Shown in pieces: positions 8,828 through 19,993 of a stretch of 64,000 nucleotides of DNA. The stretch covers positions 2,348,490-2,412,489 of the forward strand of contig NZ_RAPQ01000008.1 of NCBI RefSeq assembly GCF_003610555.1, read 5' to 3'. The DNA comes from Marinifilum flexuosum. Lineage in GTDB: Bacteria > Bacteroidota > Bacteroidia > Bacteroidales > Marinifilaceae. The translations under genes were made by a program, and so were the position numbers. The notes below the pieces were generated by a model. The model had not been told where the DNA came from and did not search any database. It saw only the letters and a list, made by a program, of their open reading frames with translations. Numbering within the stretch: position 1 is the stretch's first letter; each line of letters begins with the position of its first letter.

Positions 8828-10132
8828 TTAACGAGCTTTTCTTTTTAATTTTCGAATTGCTGCCTCAATAGATTGATCTGGTTCAATTGTGTTATGGGCG
8901 CCCCAGAAATTCTTATCAGCAAAGTTTCCAATTTCATCAACCATTACTTGATTTCGTTTGAATTTTTCATGTCGATTGAATTTAATAACATTGGAATCAT
9001 CTCTGTCAGTAATTGCAATTTCAGTCATTGCTTTGTAGTTGGTATTGAATAATTTTCTTTTCCAATTACATTTGAAATTGATTTCTCCTCGAGCATAGTT
9101 GAAATACCATTTGCCTCCATTTTCATGATAATTCACGATATAATCAGCAGAGGTTGGAGTTATTTTAACACCTATTGGTTTTCTTCGAATAAATAACCTG
9201 CTTGCTTCTTCTGGATTATCAAGATTTAAGCTGAATTTTGCACTAGTCAATGCCAGGTTTTCAGTTTCCACATAAAGTAATCCATAGTATAGAGGAATGT
9301 CAACATCTTCCTTTTGAATAAAATCAATTACGTAATGTAATTTCCCATTAATCTGTGTGATTGATTTTAAATTGAACTTATAGCTTTGGCTAAAGTCTTC
9401 GGAAAGCAAGTTGTAAGGATTTTTAATTACATCAAGTAAGAGTGCTGTTGCAGGTCCACCTTGTAGTTTAAAAAGAAGAGTGTCCATTTTCTTAACATCT
9501 TGGCTTTTTCTTCCTTTAAAAACCTGTACCTGGTCTGATTTGGCTTGCTTATAGCCTGATTTGTGAATGTTAACAATCGCTTCAGATATTGCTACATAGT
9601 TTCTGTTTTTACGAACAGTTTCTCTGTAGAATCCTTCCATCATATTGGGCGTTGTTGAGTAGTTTTCACCTACCTTCTTTAAAATTCTTCTGACCAATTG
9701 CTCAGGATCCAAAGGATAAATATTGATTTCATTTAGAGGAACAACGGCCATTTGAAGTTGTAATACATTTTTCTTAGGTTTTAATGATTTGATATCAACT
9801 TCTAGATTTTTGTATCCAACATGGCTGATCTCAATTTTACTAACAGGTAAGCCTTTAGCAATTTTTAGTAAGAATTCGCCTTCATTGTTTGACACAGTGG
9901 CTACATTAACACCTTTTACAGCAATTGTTGCAAAAATTAGAGGATCTTTAGAATCCTTATCTTGTATTTTACCTTTATACACATTGTATTTTAAGGTATC
10001 AATTACATGCTGTACCTTATTCTTTTCTTTCTTCTTTTTTTTCTTCCATTCTCCTGCTGATACAGAAATGGATGACAATAATAAAAATGCCGAAAGTAGA
10101 ATGGTAATTTTTGAAATAAAATTTGTTCTCAT
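8828..10132 (-). CDS. Exported carboxypeptidase-regulatory domain protein, paralogue of 5462-7006
   Basis: 434 residues with a signal peptide (ITILLSAFLLLSSISVSAG), a lysine-rich stretch, then a CarboxypepD_reg-like domain (YKGKIQDKDSKDPLIFATIAV...SNNEGEFLLKI) and a ~290-residue C-terminal region. Shared blocks with the 5462-7006 protein include GFYRETVRKNRNY / SFYRESVMKNNKY, QVFKGRK / KVFKSRK, LSEDFSQSYKFNL / LSEDYTHLYNYRL and a closing FWG...EPDQSIEAAIRKL / KPEESIQDALKRI. Unlike the paralogue it has no STN domain. The conserved region is of unknown function. Confidence 0.82.
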   Translation of the reverse strand: MRTNFISKITILLSAFLLLSSISVSAGEWKKKKKKEKNKVQHVIDTLKYNVYKGKIQDKDSKDPLIFATIAVKGVNVATVSNNEGEFLLKIAKGLPVSKIEISHVGYKNLEVDIKSLKPKKNVLQLQMAVVPLNEINIYPLDPEQLVRRILKKVGENYSTTPNMMEGFYRETVRKNRNYVAISEAIVNIHKSGYKQAKSDQVQVFKGRKSQDVKKMDTLLFKLQGGPATALLLDVIKNPYNLLSEDFSQSYKFNLKSITQINGKLHYVIDFIQKEDVDIPLYYGLLYVETENLALTSAKFSLNLDNPEEASRLFIRRKPIGVKITPTSADYIVNYHENGGKWYFNYARGEINFKCNWKRKLFNTNYKAMTEIAITDRDDSNVIKFNRHEKFKRNQVMVDEIGNFADKNFWGAHNTIEPDQSIEAAIRKLKRKAR

Positions 10133-10381
10133 GGCAAAATGTTTTTATCTGTTTATATTATTGTTGTTTATATGGAATTACGATCGTTCAATTTCCTGTT
10201 TCTATTACTATGATGCATGAGTTTGAGTTTACCCTATTAAAAACTTCTATTTTTTTTAATTTGTGAGTAATTAACTTCAGTTCATACATGTAGGTTATTA
10301 ATAATAAGTAATGCATAGACATTTCGGATTTTATAAGTAATTTTAGTTTGATTCATTAAGCAAATAATTATTTAAATTAAT
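10133..10381. other. Divergent intergenic region
   Basis: About 250 A/T-rich bases between divergently read genes. It must hold promoters for both sides, but no specific site can be named with confidence. Confidence 0.4.
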
Positions 10382-11092
10382 ATGAAAGTAGATTTCTGTA
10401 AAGAGGAACTGGTTTTAAAAGTTTACCCGACTATTGGAGGGTGTTTTCAAGAAGGATGGAATGTTTTGAAGAATCATTTTTTGATTCTGTTGCTGGCAGT
10501 TATTCTTGCAGCGTTACTCGATATTCCAATGGGGTATAAGCAATACATGGAAAATGTTGATGATTCTTATTCAGTGGGGATTTCTTTTTTCAATTTAATT
10601 GGATTCATTTACTATGTGATGATCATTACACCATTTAATTATGGTTTTGATTGGATATATTTAAATGCAGCCAGAAAGAAAGAGCCGCAATTCGAAGAAA
10701 TACTTTCAGGCTTTAAAAAATACCTGGTAGTTATTTTGAGTCATTTGTTGGTGATCGGTATTACCGGCTTTGGGTTTATTTTGCTGATTATACCAGGTAT
10801 ATATCTATTGTGTAAATTGGTTTTTGTGCCTTATCTGGTTATGGATAAAAACGTTGATCCAATTCAAGCTGTAAAGCTAAGTTATTATCTTACCAAAGGT
10901 TACTTCTGGACCATTCTGGGAATGGGTATTCTATCGTTCTTTATTATAATTCTGGGTGTTATTTGCCTTGTTGTAGGTGTGTTTGTTTCATTGGTTTGGG
11001 TACACTCAGCCTTTGCGGTTTTATACAGGGCAGTTGATGAATTACATTTCAAAGAAGCTTGTGAATTAGCTGGAGTAAAAATAAAGGAATAA
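10382..11092 (+). CDS. Integral membrane protein of unknown function
   Basis: 236 residues with about five to six hydrophobic segments (near residues 27-45, 67-90, 115-145, 175-215). The pattern of long helices interrupted by KLVFVPYLVMDKNVDPIQAVKLSYYLTKGYFW resembles the YciC/DUF975-like helical membrane proteins often loosely annotated in Bacteroidota. No catalytic motif is visible. It stands alone, convergent with nadA, and shares a bidirectional terminator with it. Confidence 0.7.
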   Translation: MKVDFCKEELVLKVYPTIGGCFQEGWNVLKNHFLILLLAVILAALLDIPMGYKQYMENVDDSYSVGISFFNLIGFIYYVMIITPFNYGFDWIYLNAARKKEPQFEEILSGFKKYLVVILSHLLVIGITGFGFILLIIPGIYLLCKLVFVPYLVMDKNVDPIQAVKLSYYLTKGYFWTILGMGILSFFIIILGVICLVVGVFVSLVWVHSAFAVLYRAVDELHFKEACELAGVKIKE

Positions 11093-11094
11093 TA

Positions 11095-11122
11095 AAAAAG
11101 CCATCACATTTGATGGCTTTTC
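11095..11122. terminator. Bidirectional terminator
   Basis: AAAAAGCCATC (from 11095) pairs with GATGGCTTTT across a 6-nt loop; A-run on one side and T-run on the other serve both convergent genes. Confidence 0.8.
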
Positions 11123-11130
11123 TTATACAA

Positions 11131-12057
11131 TTACAGATTTAACTGTTTCGACATTTCAAGCATTTTAACTATTGGAGCTTTGGCATTCTCCATGATATCA
11201 TCGGGAAGGATGATTTCTGGTTGTTCATTTTTAAGAGCCAAATAAATTTTCTCCATGGTATTTAACTTCATGTATGCACAATCGTTGCATGAGCAAGTTT
11301 CATCAGCAGGAACAATTAAAAATTCCTTTTCAGGTGAATCTTTTTTCATTTGATGAAGAATTCCTGTTTCGGTAGCAACAATAAATTTCTGAGCATCGCT
11401 GTTTTTGGTATATTTCAACATAGCCGTTGTAGATCCAACAAAATCAGCAAGCATTAAAACAGGCTGAGGACATTCTGGATGAGCGATTAAAGTTGCATCA
11501 GGGTTTTCAACTTTCATTTTCATGATTTTTTCTGCTGAAAGAATATCGTGTACCTCGCAAGTTCCATCCCATAAAACCATATCTCTACCAGTTACTTCAT
11601 TAATGTAACGACCTAGGTTTTTATCTGGTGCGAATATTATTTTCTGATCTTTAGGCAATGACTCAACCAATTGTACAGCATTTCCTGATGTGCAAATTAA
11701 ATCAGAAAGGGTCTTTATTTCTGCACTACAATTAATATAAGAGATCACCATGTGATCGGGATATTTTGCTTTGAATTTTGCAAAATCACTTGCAGGGCAT
11801 GATTCTGCCAATGAGCATCCAGCTTCCAAATCAGGAAGAAGAACTTTGGTATTAGGATTAAGTATTTTTGCAGTTTCGGCCATAAAATGAACCCCCGCAA
11901 ATAAAATAATATCTGCATCTACTTCAGTTGCCTTTTGTGCAAGTGCCAGGCTATCACCTTTAAAATCCGCAATTTCCTGAATATCCGGAGTTTGGTAATA
12001 GTGTGCTAAAATAACTGCATTCTTTTCTTTTGCCAGTTGAAGAACTTTCTCTCTCAT
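11131..12057 (-). CDS. nadA: Quinolinate synthase
   Basis: 308 residues from MREKVLQLAKEK; an ATG 42 nt upstream would add an atypical extension. It condenses iminoaspartate with dihydroxyacetone phosphate to quinolinate in NAD biosynthesis, using a [4Fe-4S] cluster. Seen: the substrate-binding AHYYQTPDIQEIADFKGDSL, the cluster cysteine in DLEAGCSLAESC, the second in AHPECPQPV and the third within the ETCSCNDCAYMKLN segment. nadB and nadC are not adjacent. Confidence 0.96.
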   Translation of the reverse strand: MREKVLQLAKEKNAVILAHYYQTPDIQEIADFKGDSLALAQKATEVDADIILFAGVHFMAETAKILNPNTKVLLPDLEAGCSLAESCPASDFAKFKAKYPDHMVISYINCSAEIKTLSDLICTSGNAVQLVESLPKDQKIIFAPDKNLGRYINEVTGRDMVLWDGTCEVHDILSAEKIMKMKVENPDATLIAHPECPQPVLMLADFVGSTTAMLKYTKNSDAQKFIVATETGILHQMKKDSPEKEFLIVPADETCSCNDCAYMKLNTMEKIYLALKNEQPEIILPDDIMENAKAPIVKMLEMSKQLNL

Positions 12058-12160
12058 CAAATTTTTCTTTGCTATAAAGTTGTATAAATACAGATGCAAA
12101 TATCTTTAAATTCTTGAGAAATCCAAGAGGAGTCAGATTATTTTAACAGGTTCTTAAAAA

Positions 12161-15100
12161 TTAAGCAGAGGGCAGAGTAAATAGAAATGTACTTCCTTCA
12201 CCTAATTTGCTTTCCACTTTTATCTGTCCTCCGTTATTTTCTACAAATTCTTTGCAAAGGAGTAATCCCAATCCTGTACCTTTTTCTCCTGCTGTACCCG
12301 ATGATTTATATTTCAGGTCAATTCTGAATAGTTTGTCTATGTTCTCTTTATCAATTCCAATGCCTTGATCTATGATTTGAATTTCATGAAAATCGGTGTG
12401 TGGAATAACCCTGATCGAAACCTCGCTGGTATTATGAGAAAATTTGATTGCATTATTAATCAGGTTTCTTAAAACAGAACTACACATGTTCCGATCTGCT
12501 TTCACCCTTATTTCTTCAGGGCAAAATTTAGTGAGATTGATCTGTTTTTTATCTGCTGAAGCTTCGTATAGACTTAATGTGTCTGATATCAATTCACACA
12601 AATCAAATTCACTTGGTTCAAAATCAATTTTTCCGGTTTGTGAACGTGACCAGGTAAGAAGATTTTCTAATAAATTGAAAATATGCTTTACAGATTCATG
12701 AATTTTTCGAATGCCAATTTGTTTTTCTTCCTCTTCAACATGTTCGTAATTTTCATGAATCATCTCACTAATCGAAAGTAAGCTGGTAAATGGATTTTTT
12801 AAGTCATGAGATATAATTCTAAAAAACTTGTCTTTGGTGGCAACCAGCTCTTTAAGGTTTTGTTCCGATTCTTTAAGATTTTTATTGGCAGTTTTAATTT
12901 TCTCGTTTTGTGCACTGAGTAGTTTATTGGTCTTAATGTTTAAAAGATAACCATATACAAAAACGATGATACCACTAGCAATCATTACCAAAAGAAGAAT
13001 AAACCACCAGGTCATGTAAAATGGGGGATGAATGATGATTTGCAACTCTTTGGGAGTTTCGCTCCATTTTCCGTAAGGGTTTTGTGCAATTACCTGGAAA
13101 CTATATTTGCCAGGCGAAAGGTTAGAGTAGGATGCAAAATTTCTTTTCTCAGAATACACCCATTTTTTTTCCAGGCCTTTAAGTCGATAGGCATAATTAA
13201 CCTTGTCGGGAGAAAAGTTTGACAAGGTTGAGAATTCAAATGAAATGAATCGATGCTCATAATCCAATTCGATTGAATCAGTAAAGGCAATGCTTTTTGA
13301 AAAACCATAGCTGTCGTTTTCTTTGTTATAGGATATTTTATTGCCTTTTGAAATTGCTGGAAGAACATTTACTGGCTGACCATGAATCTCGAATTTTGTG
13401 AGCACAGCATCATACAATGCATCTTCTGTAATTTCTTTATCAGGATTGATAATATTTAATCCATAAACTCCACCAAAATAGAACAAGCCACTTTTTCCTT
13501 TGTGGAATGCACCTCCATTAAATTCATTGCTTTGCAATCCGTCATGAACATCAAAATTGTTACAAGAATGGTTGTTTAATGAGAACTTACATATTCCGGA
13601 ATTGGTGCTGAGCCACAAATTGTTTTTGTTGTCGGGAAGAACTCCATAAATTACATTATTTGGTAAGCCGTGTTCTGTTCCAAAATGTTCAAATTGCTGA
13701 GTGTTGGGATTGAACTTGTTTAATTTGTTGTTCGTGCCAATCCACAAAGTTCCATTTTTCTCTTCGTAAATTGAGAATACCACATCGTCTGAAATTGTGT
13801 TTTGAGAATTGTTGGTGTAGGTATAGCTTTTGAATGATTTTGACTCTTTGTTGTATACATTTAAACCTCCGCCATAGGTTCCTACCCAAATGTTTCCTTT
13901 GGTATCCTCGAATATTACTGAATAAACAAAATTGTGGGAAATGCTGTTGGGATCATTATCCGAATGTTTGAATTGTGAGAATTTCTCTGTTTTTGGATCA
14001 AGCAGATTTAAGCCATTTTGTGTGCCAACCCACAGTAAACCTTCGCTGTCCTCAAAAATCACACGAACGGAATTGTTGCTAATCGATTGCTTGTTGTTTG
14101 AATTATTGGTATAGTATTTTCTTTTCCCATTTGAAGGATTATAACGGATCAGACCGTCGCCATCAGTACCTATCCAAATCAGGCCTTTTCGATCTTCATA
14201 AACTTTACGAATGGCTTTATGCGGAAGCTTTCTGGATTGTCTAAAATCATATCTGATAAAGGTATCTTGACTTACCTGATATTGTGTAAGACCTTGGTTG
14301 TTTGTTCCTATCCAAACATTAGCGTCTTTATCTTCGCAAATAGACCAAATAAAATTACCTGGTAAACTATTTAAATCTAAAGGATCGTGTTTTAATAAAT
14401 CGAATTTGTGCAATTGAGGATCGTAGATGCTAATACCCGCTCCAAAGGTTCCAATCCAAATAACTCCATTTTTATCTTCGTAAATGCAATTGATGGAGTT
14501 TTCAGATAAACTTTGAGAATCTGCAGAGTTGTTTTTGTAGTGGTATTTTTTCTGTTCCCTGGTATCCAATCGAAACAATCCTGAACCAAATGTGCCAAAC
14601 CATAAATTGTTGTTGTTATCAATTATTAGTGGTTTTTCCGTATTAATGGAAAGACTATTTGTTGATTCGAATGATTTTACTGACTTTTTAAAATGTGCAG
14701 CATCTTTAGGTTTATAGAGCAGTGCGTTATTGGTAGAAATCCATATCGTGGAGTCTTTATCGAATATGATTCTTTCCACTTCAATATCTTTAAGGAAATG
14801 TTGGTGTTTGGCTTTTAGATTTTTATCGAGAAGATAAAAACCATTGTTGGTCCCAACCAAAATGGATTTAGGGGTTTGAACTAAGGTCGTGATTTGAATG
14901 CTATCCTGACCATCAGAAAGTTTCTCTTTTGTGATTTGATTGGATTTTTGACTGTATGAGTACAATCCGACATCTGTTGCGATTAAGATGATATTGGAAT
15001 TGATCTGGAGAATACCATTAATCCTTGATGAAATGATTGGTGAATTTTTAATACTGATGGAACTTAACTTTTCAATATCAATGCAATTGATACCATTTAA

Positions 15101-15547
15101 AGTGCCAATCCACAAACGCTTATGAGAATCTTCATACAAATGTGTAATGGTGTCGTTTGTTAAAGCTTTATTGACTCCTAAGCCTCTAAATTGTGTAAAT
15201 TGTTCATGAACAGGATCAAATTGAGTGAGTCCGCCTTGAGAGCCAAGCCATAATTTTCCTTTGCTATCTTCATAAATATGCTCTATCCATTTGTGAGTTA
15301 TGGTGTTTAAATCATCGGGATTGCTTCGATAAATCACAAAGTTTTTGCCATCGTATCGGTTTAAACCATCTTCGGTTCCAAACCACATGAAGCCTTTAGA
15401 GTCCTGAAAAATGCAGTAAACGGAACTTAGTGACAGACCATCATTAATTGTAATACGTTTAAATCGAATGTTATTTTGTTGAGCGAAAACATTGCCAAAT
15501 GACAACAAAATAATAAGGAGCAGCAAAAATGTTTTTTGGTGGTTCAT
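12161..15547 (-). CDS. Two-component-propeller sensor histidine kinase (Reg_prop / Y_Y_Y / HisKA / HATPase)
   Basis: 1128 residues from MNHQKTFLLLLIILLSFGNVFA, a clear signal peptide; an ATG 24 nt upstream is possible. About twelve or more Reg_prop beta-propeller blades (recurring ED..G.(L/I)W(I/V)GT pattern) fill residues ~25-690 in the periplasm, followed by a Y_Y_Y domain (NYAYRLKGLEKKW), one transmembrane helix, HisKA with HDLKNPF, and a HATPase domain (NLINNAIKFS, GTGLGL). Unlike the hybrid members common in Bacteroides there is no receiver or AraC domain, so it needs a separate response regulator, which is not adjacent. Confidence 0.93.
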   Translation of the reverse strand: MNHQKTFLLLLIILLSFGNVFAQQNNIRFKRITINDGLSLSSVYCIFQDSKGFMWFGTEDGLNRYDGKNFVIYRSNPDDLNTITHKWIEHIYEDSKGKLWLGSQGGLTQFDPVHEQFTQFRGLGVNKALTNDTITHLYEDSHKRLWIGTLNGINCIDIEKLSSISIKNSPIISSRINGILQINSNIILIATDVGLYSYSQKSNQITKEKLSDGQDSIQITTLVQTPKSILVGTNNGFYLLDKNLKAKHQHFLKDIEVERIIFDKDSTIWISTNNALLYKPKDAAHFKKSVKSFESTNSLSINTEKPLIIDNNNNLWFGTFGSGLFRLDTREQKKYHYKNNSADSQSLSENSINCIYEDKNGVIWIGTFGAGISIYDPQLHKFDLLKHDPLDLNSLPGNFIWSICEDKDANVWIGTNNQGLTQYQVSQDTFIRYDFRQSRKLPHKAIRKVYEDRKGLIWIGTDGDGLIRYNPSNGKRKYYTNNSNNKQSISNNSVRVIFEDSEGLLWVGTQNGLNLLDPKTEKFSQFKHSDNDPNSISHNFVYSVIFEDTKGNIWVGTYGGGLNVYNKESKSFKSYTYTNNSQNTISDDVVFSIYEEKNGTLWIGTNNKLNKFNPNTQQFEHFGTEHGLPNNVIYGVLPDNKNNLWLSTNSGICKFSLNNHSCNNFDVHDGLQSNEFNGGAFHKGKSGLFYFGGVYGLNIINPDKEITEDALYDAVLTKFEIHGQPVNVLPAISKGNKISYNKENDSYGFSKSIAFTDSIELDYEHRFISFEFSTLSNFSPDKVNYAYRLKGLEKKWVYSEKRNFASYSNLSPGKYSFQVIAQNPYGKWSETPKELQIIIHPPFYMTWWFILLLVMIASGIIVFVYGYLLNIKTNKLLSAQNEKIKTANKNLKESEQNLKELVATKDKFFRIISHDLKNPFTSLLSISEMIHENYEHVEEEEKQIGIRKIHESVKHIFNLLENLLTWSRSQTGKIDFEPSEFDLCELISDTLSLYEASADKKQINLTKFCPEEIRVKADRNMCSSVLRNLINNAIKFSHNTSEVSIRVIPHTDFHEIQIIDQGIGIDKENIDKLFRIDLKYKSSGTAGEKGTGLGLLLCKEFVENNGGQIKVESKLGEGSTFLFTLPSA

Positions 15548-15747
15548 GTTGGGTAAATCTGGGTTAATCAATCCACAACAAATTAATGAAAAAAGTTCTT
15601 TTTACGTAATTTATAAAATTAAAGATTGTTAAATCAGCTATTTGGTATAAAATACCGTTCCAGATTCAAAATTTATTGTGTTTTGTGAGAAGAGAAAATT
15701 ACTTTTACCTTTTTAAATCTTAATGTTAGAAAAGAACCTGAGAGAGA

Positions 15748-16482
15748 ATGTTAGAAATTTGTTGTTATTCTGTGCAATCGGCAATAATTGCTGAACAATC
15801 TGGTGCCAACCGTATTGAATTGTGTGCTGGTGTTTATGAAGGTGGTACAACACCAAGTTTGGCTACAATACAATTGGTAAAAGAAAAAGTAGACATCCCC
15901 GTACATGTTATTATTAGACCTAGAGGCGCCGACTTTTGTTATTCGGATGTTGAATTTGAATGCATGAAGAAGGATATCCTATCTTGTAAAAAAGAAGGTG
16001 TAGAAGGTGTTGTATCAGGTATTTTGCTTGCCGATGGAAAAATTGACATCGAGCGAACCAAAGAACTGGTTGATTTGGCAAAACCAATGAGTTTTACCTT
16101 TCACAGGGCATTCGATATGGTTGAAAATCATACTGAGGCATTGCAGGAATTAATGGAAATGGGTGTCGACAGAATCCTTACTTCGGGTGGGATGCAAACT
16201 GCAGAAGAAGGAATCGACTTATTGGCAGAATTGGTAGAAAAAGCAAAGAATAGAATCATCATAATGCTTGGTAGCGGGGTAAACGAAGATAATATAGGCA
16301 AACTTCGAGATGTAACAGGAGCCAGGGAGTTTCATTGTTCTGCCAAAAGGCTGGTAAAGAGTAAAATGGAATATCAGAATCCGAATATCAATATGGGAGG
16401 AGAGGGAAGTATTCCCGAATTTGAATATTACGAAGCAGATTCTGAGAAAATAAAGAAGGTTTTAAGCAAGCTTCAAGTATAA
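15748..16482 (+). CDS. cutC: CutC family protein (copper homeostasis protein)
   Basis: 244 residues, full length. The TIM-barrel family signature is clear: GANRIELCAGVYEGGTTPS at residues 21-39, VHVIIRPRGADFCYS, TFHRAFDM and the late block ILTSGGM. CutC was linked to copper tolerance in E. coli, but its biochemical role remains uncertain. No copper gene is adjacent. Confidence 0.93.
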   Translation: MLEICCYSVQSAIIAEQSGANRIELCAGVYEGGTTPSLATIQLVKEKVDIPVHVIIRPRGADFCYSDVEFECMKKDILSCKKEGVEGVVSGILLADGKIDIERTKELVDLAKPMSFTFHRAFDMVENHTEALQELMEMGVDRILTSGGMQTAEEGIDLLAELVEKAKNRIIIMLGSGVNEDNIGKLRDVTGAREFHCSAKRLVKSKMEYQNPNINMGGEGSIPEFEYYEADSEKIKKVLSKLQV

Positions 16483-16538
16483 TAAAAACTTTCATGATGA
16501 AATGCGAATCACCAACAGAAATGAAACTTTGCGTGTCG

Positions 16539-16550
16539 CGATAGCTATCG
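16539..16550. repeat. CGATAGCTATCG palindrome
   Basis: A perfect 12-nt palindrome within TCGCGATAGCTATCGGGA, in the non-coding gap after cutC. Closely related palindromes are frequent in intergenic DNA of Bacteroidota. Confidence 0.5.
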
Positions 16551-16677
16551 GGAGTGTAATTTTCTTATTGTGTGATTGTGGAATTAGAACTATGCGTCAG
16601 TGCATTATTGTGTTGTCCATTGAATTTTACAACTTTTCTACCTTTCCACTATTCAAACTTTTCAAGACTTTCAGAAT

Positions 16678-16713
16678 AAAAAGAGCTGTTTCAATCATGA
16701 AACAGCTCTTTTT
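16678..16713. terminator. Bidirectional terminator between cutC and deoB
   Basis: A 15-bp inverted repeat (AAAAAGAGCTGTTTC, 16678-16692, with GAAACAGCTCTTTTT, 16699-16713) around a 6-nt loop, placed between convergent genes. Confidence 0.85.
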
Positions 16714-16747
16714 ATTGGTTTGAAAACTTTTAGTTGAATTCAGTATT

Positions 16748-17926
16748 TTAGTACAGGTCTTTGGCAAAACTTCCTTCCCCTTTATTGCCTAGTAACAATT
16801 CTTCAACTGTAGCTGCAATATCGGCAAAAGTAGCTCTGGTACCCAGATTAACATTCTGTTTGATGTTTTTACCATATACCATTACGGGAATGTATTCCCT
16901 TGTATGATCGGTTCCTTTATAGGTTGGATCACAACCGTGGTCTGCTGTTAAAATTAAAATTTCGTCTTCTTTTAGTTTTTCCTGAATTTGTGGCAGGTAC
17001 TTGTCGAATTCTTCCAAGGCATCTTTGTATCCTTCAGGATTTCTTCTGTGCCCGTAAACCATGTCAAAATCAACAAGGTTGGTAAAGATTAATCCTTTTG
17101 AATCCTCTTCAAGAGCAACAAGTGTTTTTTCAATACCATCAACATTGTCTTTGTTGGTACCTCTTGAATCGGTGATTCCTTGTCCTGCAAAAATATCTTT
17201 GGTTTTACCAATTCCAATTACATCCAAATTGTTCTCTTTTAAGCGATCAAGAACGGTTGGTTTTGGAGGCGTAACCGAATAATCATGACGGTTGGCAGTA
17301 CGAGTAAAGTTGCCTTTTCCGCTTCCCAGGTATGGACGAGCAATTACACGAGCTACTGGTTCATGCTCAGAACAAATCTCTAAAGCAATTTCACAAGCTT
17401 TGTATAACTCTTCCAAAGGAATTACTTCTTCGTGTGCTGCAATTTGAAATACAGGATCCGCAGAGGTATAAACAATCCAATTTCCTGTTTTCATTTGCTC
17501 ATCGCCATATTCATCAAGAATTGCTGTTCCCGAAGCTGGCTTGTTTGCCATTACTTTTCTACCGGTTCGTTCTTCGAATAATTTGATGGTTTCCTCAGAA
17601 AATCCATTGGTATAAGTAGGGAACGCTTTTTCTAATTTCACACCAGCAATTTCCCAGTGGCCAGTAGTTGTATCTTTACCTTTCGATGCTTCAGCTGCTT
17701 TTCCATAAGCTCCATTGGCATTATTTTCAGGCTTAACACCTTCAATATCGATGATGTTACCTAAACCAAGTTTTTGCATGTTTGGCAGCTTGATACCTCC
17801 GCAATGTTTTGCAATATTTCCGATGGTGTTCGATCCAACATCACCAAATTCTTCAGCATCTGGCAAATAACCAACACCTGCGCTATCCAATACTACGATT
17901 GTAGCACGTTCAATTTTTGGAATCAT
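16748..17926 (-). CDS. deoB: Phosphopentomutase
   Basis: 392 residues from MIPKIERATIVVLDSAGVG; an upstream in-frame ATG would add 26 atypical residues. Alkaline-phosphatase-fold enzyme interconverting ribose-1-phosphate and ribose-5-phosphate in nucleoside salvage. Metal-site motifs are seen: VLDSAGVGYLPDA at the start, GKDTTTGHWEIAG near residue 85 with the phospho-acceptor Thr region, and the C-terminal ILTADHGCDPTYKGTDHTRE with the metal ligands D and H. Convergent with cutC. Confidence 0.96.
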   Translation of the reverse strand: MIPKIERATIVVLDSAGVGYLPDAEEFGDVGSNTIGNIAKHCGGIKLPNMQKLGLGNIIDIEGVKPENNANGAYGKAAEASKGKDTTTGHWEIAGVKLEKAFPTYTNGFSEETIKLFEERTGRKVMANKPASGTAILDEYGDEQMKTGNWIVYTSADPVFQIAAHEEVIPLEELYKACEIALEICSEHEPVARVIARPYLGSGKGNFTRTANRHDYSVTPPKPTVLDRLKENNLDVIGIGKTKDIFAGQGITDSRGTNKDNVDGIEKTLVALEEDSKGLIFTNLVDFDMVYGHRRNPEGYKDALEEFDKYLPQIQEKLKEDEILILTADHGCDPTYKGTDHTREYIPVMVYGKNIKQNVNLGTRATFADIAATVEELLLGNKGEGSFAKDLY

Positions 17927-18171
17927 AAAGTATAATGTTTTTATGTATTTCGAAAAATACAGATGATGGGTTGTTTTTGTAGTGCTGCAAAGATAGGGGA
18001 TCAATTAGTAATTAACAATTAATATTGAATAATATTAGAGCAAGGCGGTCAGCAGTCAGCTTCAGGTAACAAGTAACAAGCGAAATGAATTCAAATCCCA
18101 GTTAATGCTAATTACTAATTGTTCATTATTCATTGTTTACTGTTCATTGCTCATTGCTCATTGAAAAAAAG
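17927..18171. repeat. Intergenic region with TTCATTG short direct repeats
   Basis: No gene. Between about 18116 and 18163 the words GTTCATT, ATTCATTG, GTTCATTG and GCTCATTG follow one another in near-tandem. Similar words recur near 58380 and 27260. Confidence 0.45.
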
Positions 18172-18199
18172 ATCCCCCAAACGCGAACGCCCGGGGGAT
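18172..18199 (-). terminator. Terminator of the ABC-F gene
   Basis: ATCCCCC (18172-18178) pairs with GGGGGAT (18193-18199); a T-run follows on the minus strand. Confidence 0.75.
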
Positions 18200-18223
18200 G
18201 AAATATTGAAGGTTTATATAGAC

Positions 18224-19882
<1,659 letters not shown>

Positions 19883-19993
19883 TTATTCTCTTTAATAAAA
19901 CATATAAGCCATGAAGTTTTTGTAAATAAATGGTTCGCATAAAAGTAAAGACGTAGCACGCTACGTCTCTACTAGTTATAAATGAATACTATT

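Noticed and set aside
16502-16723. 73-codon open frame after cutC
   Set aside because: It runs through the CGATAGCTATCG palindrome and the bidirectional terminator and has no protein-like composition.
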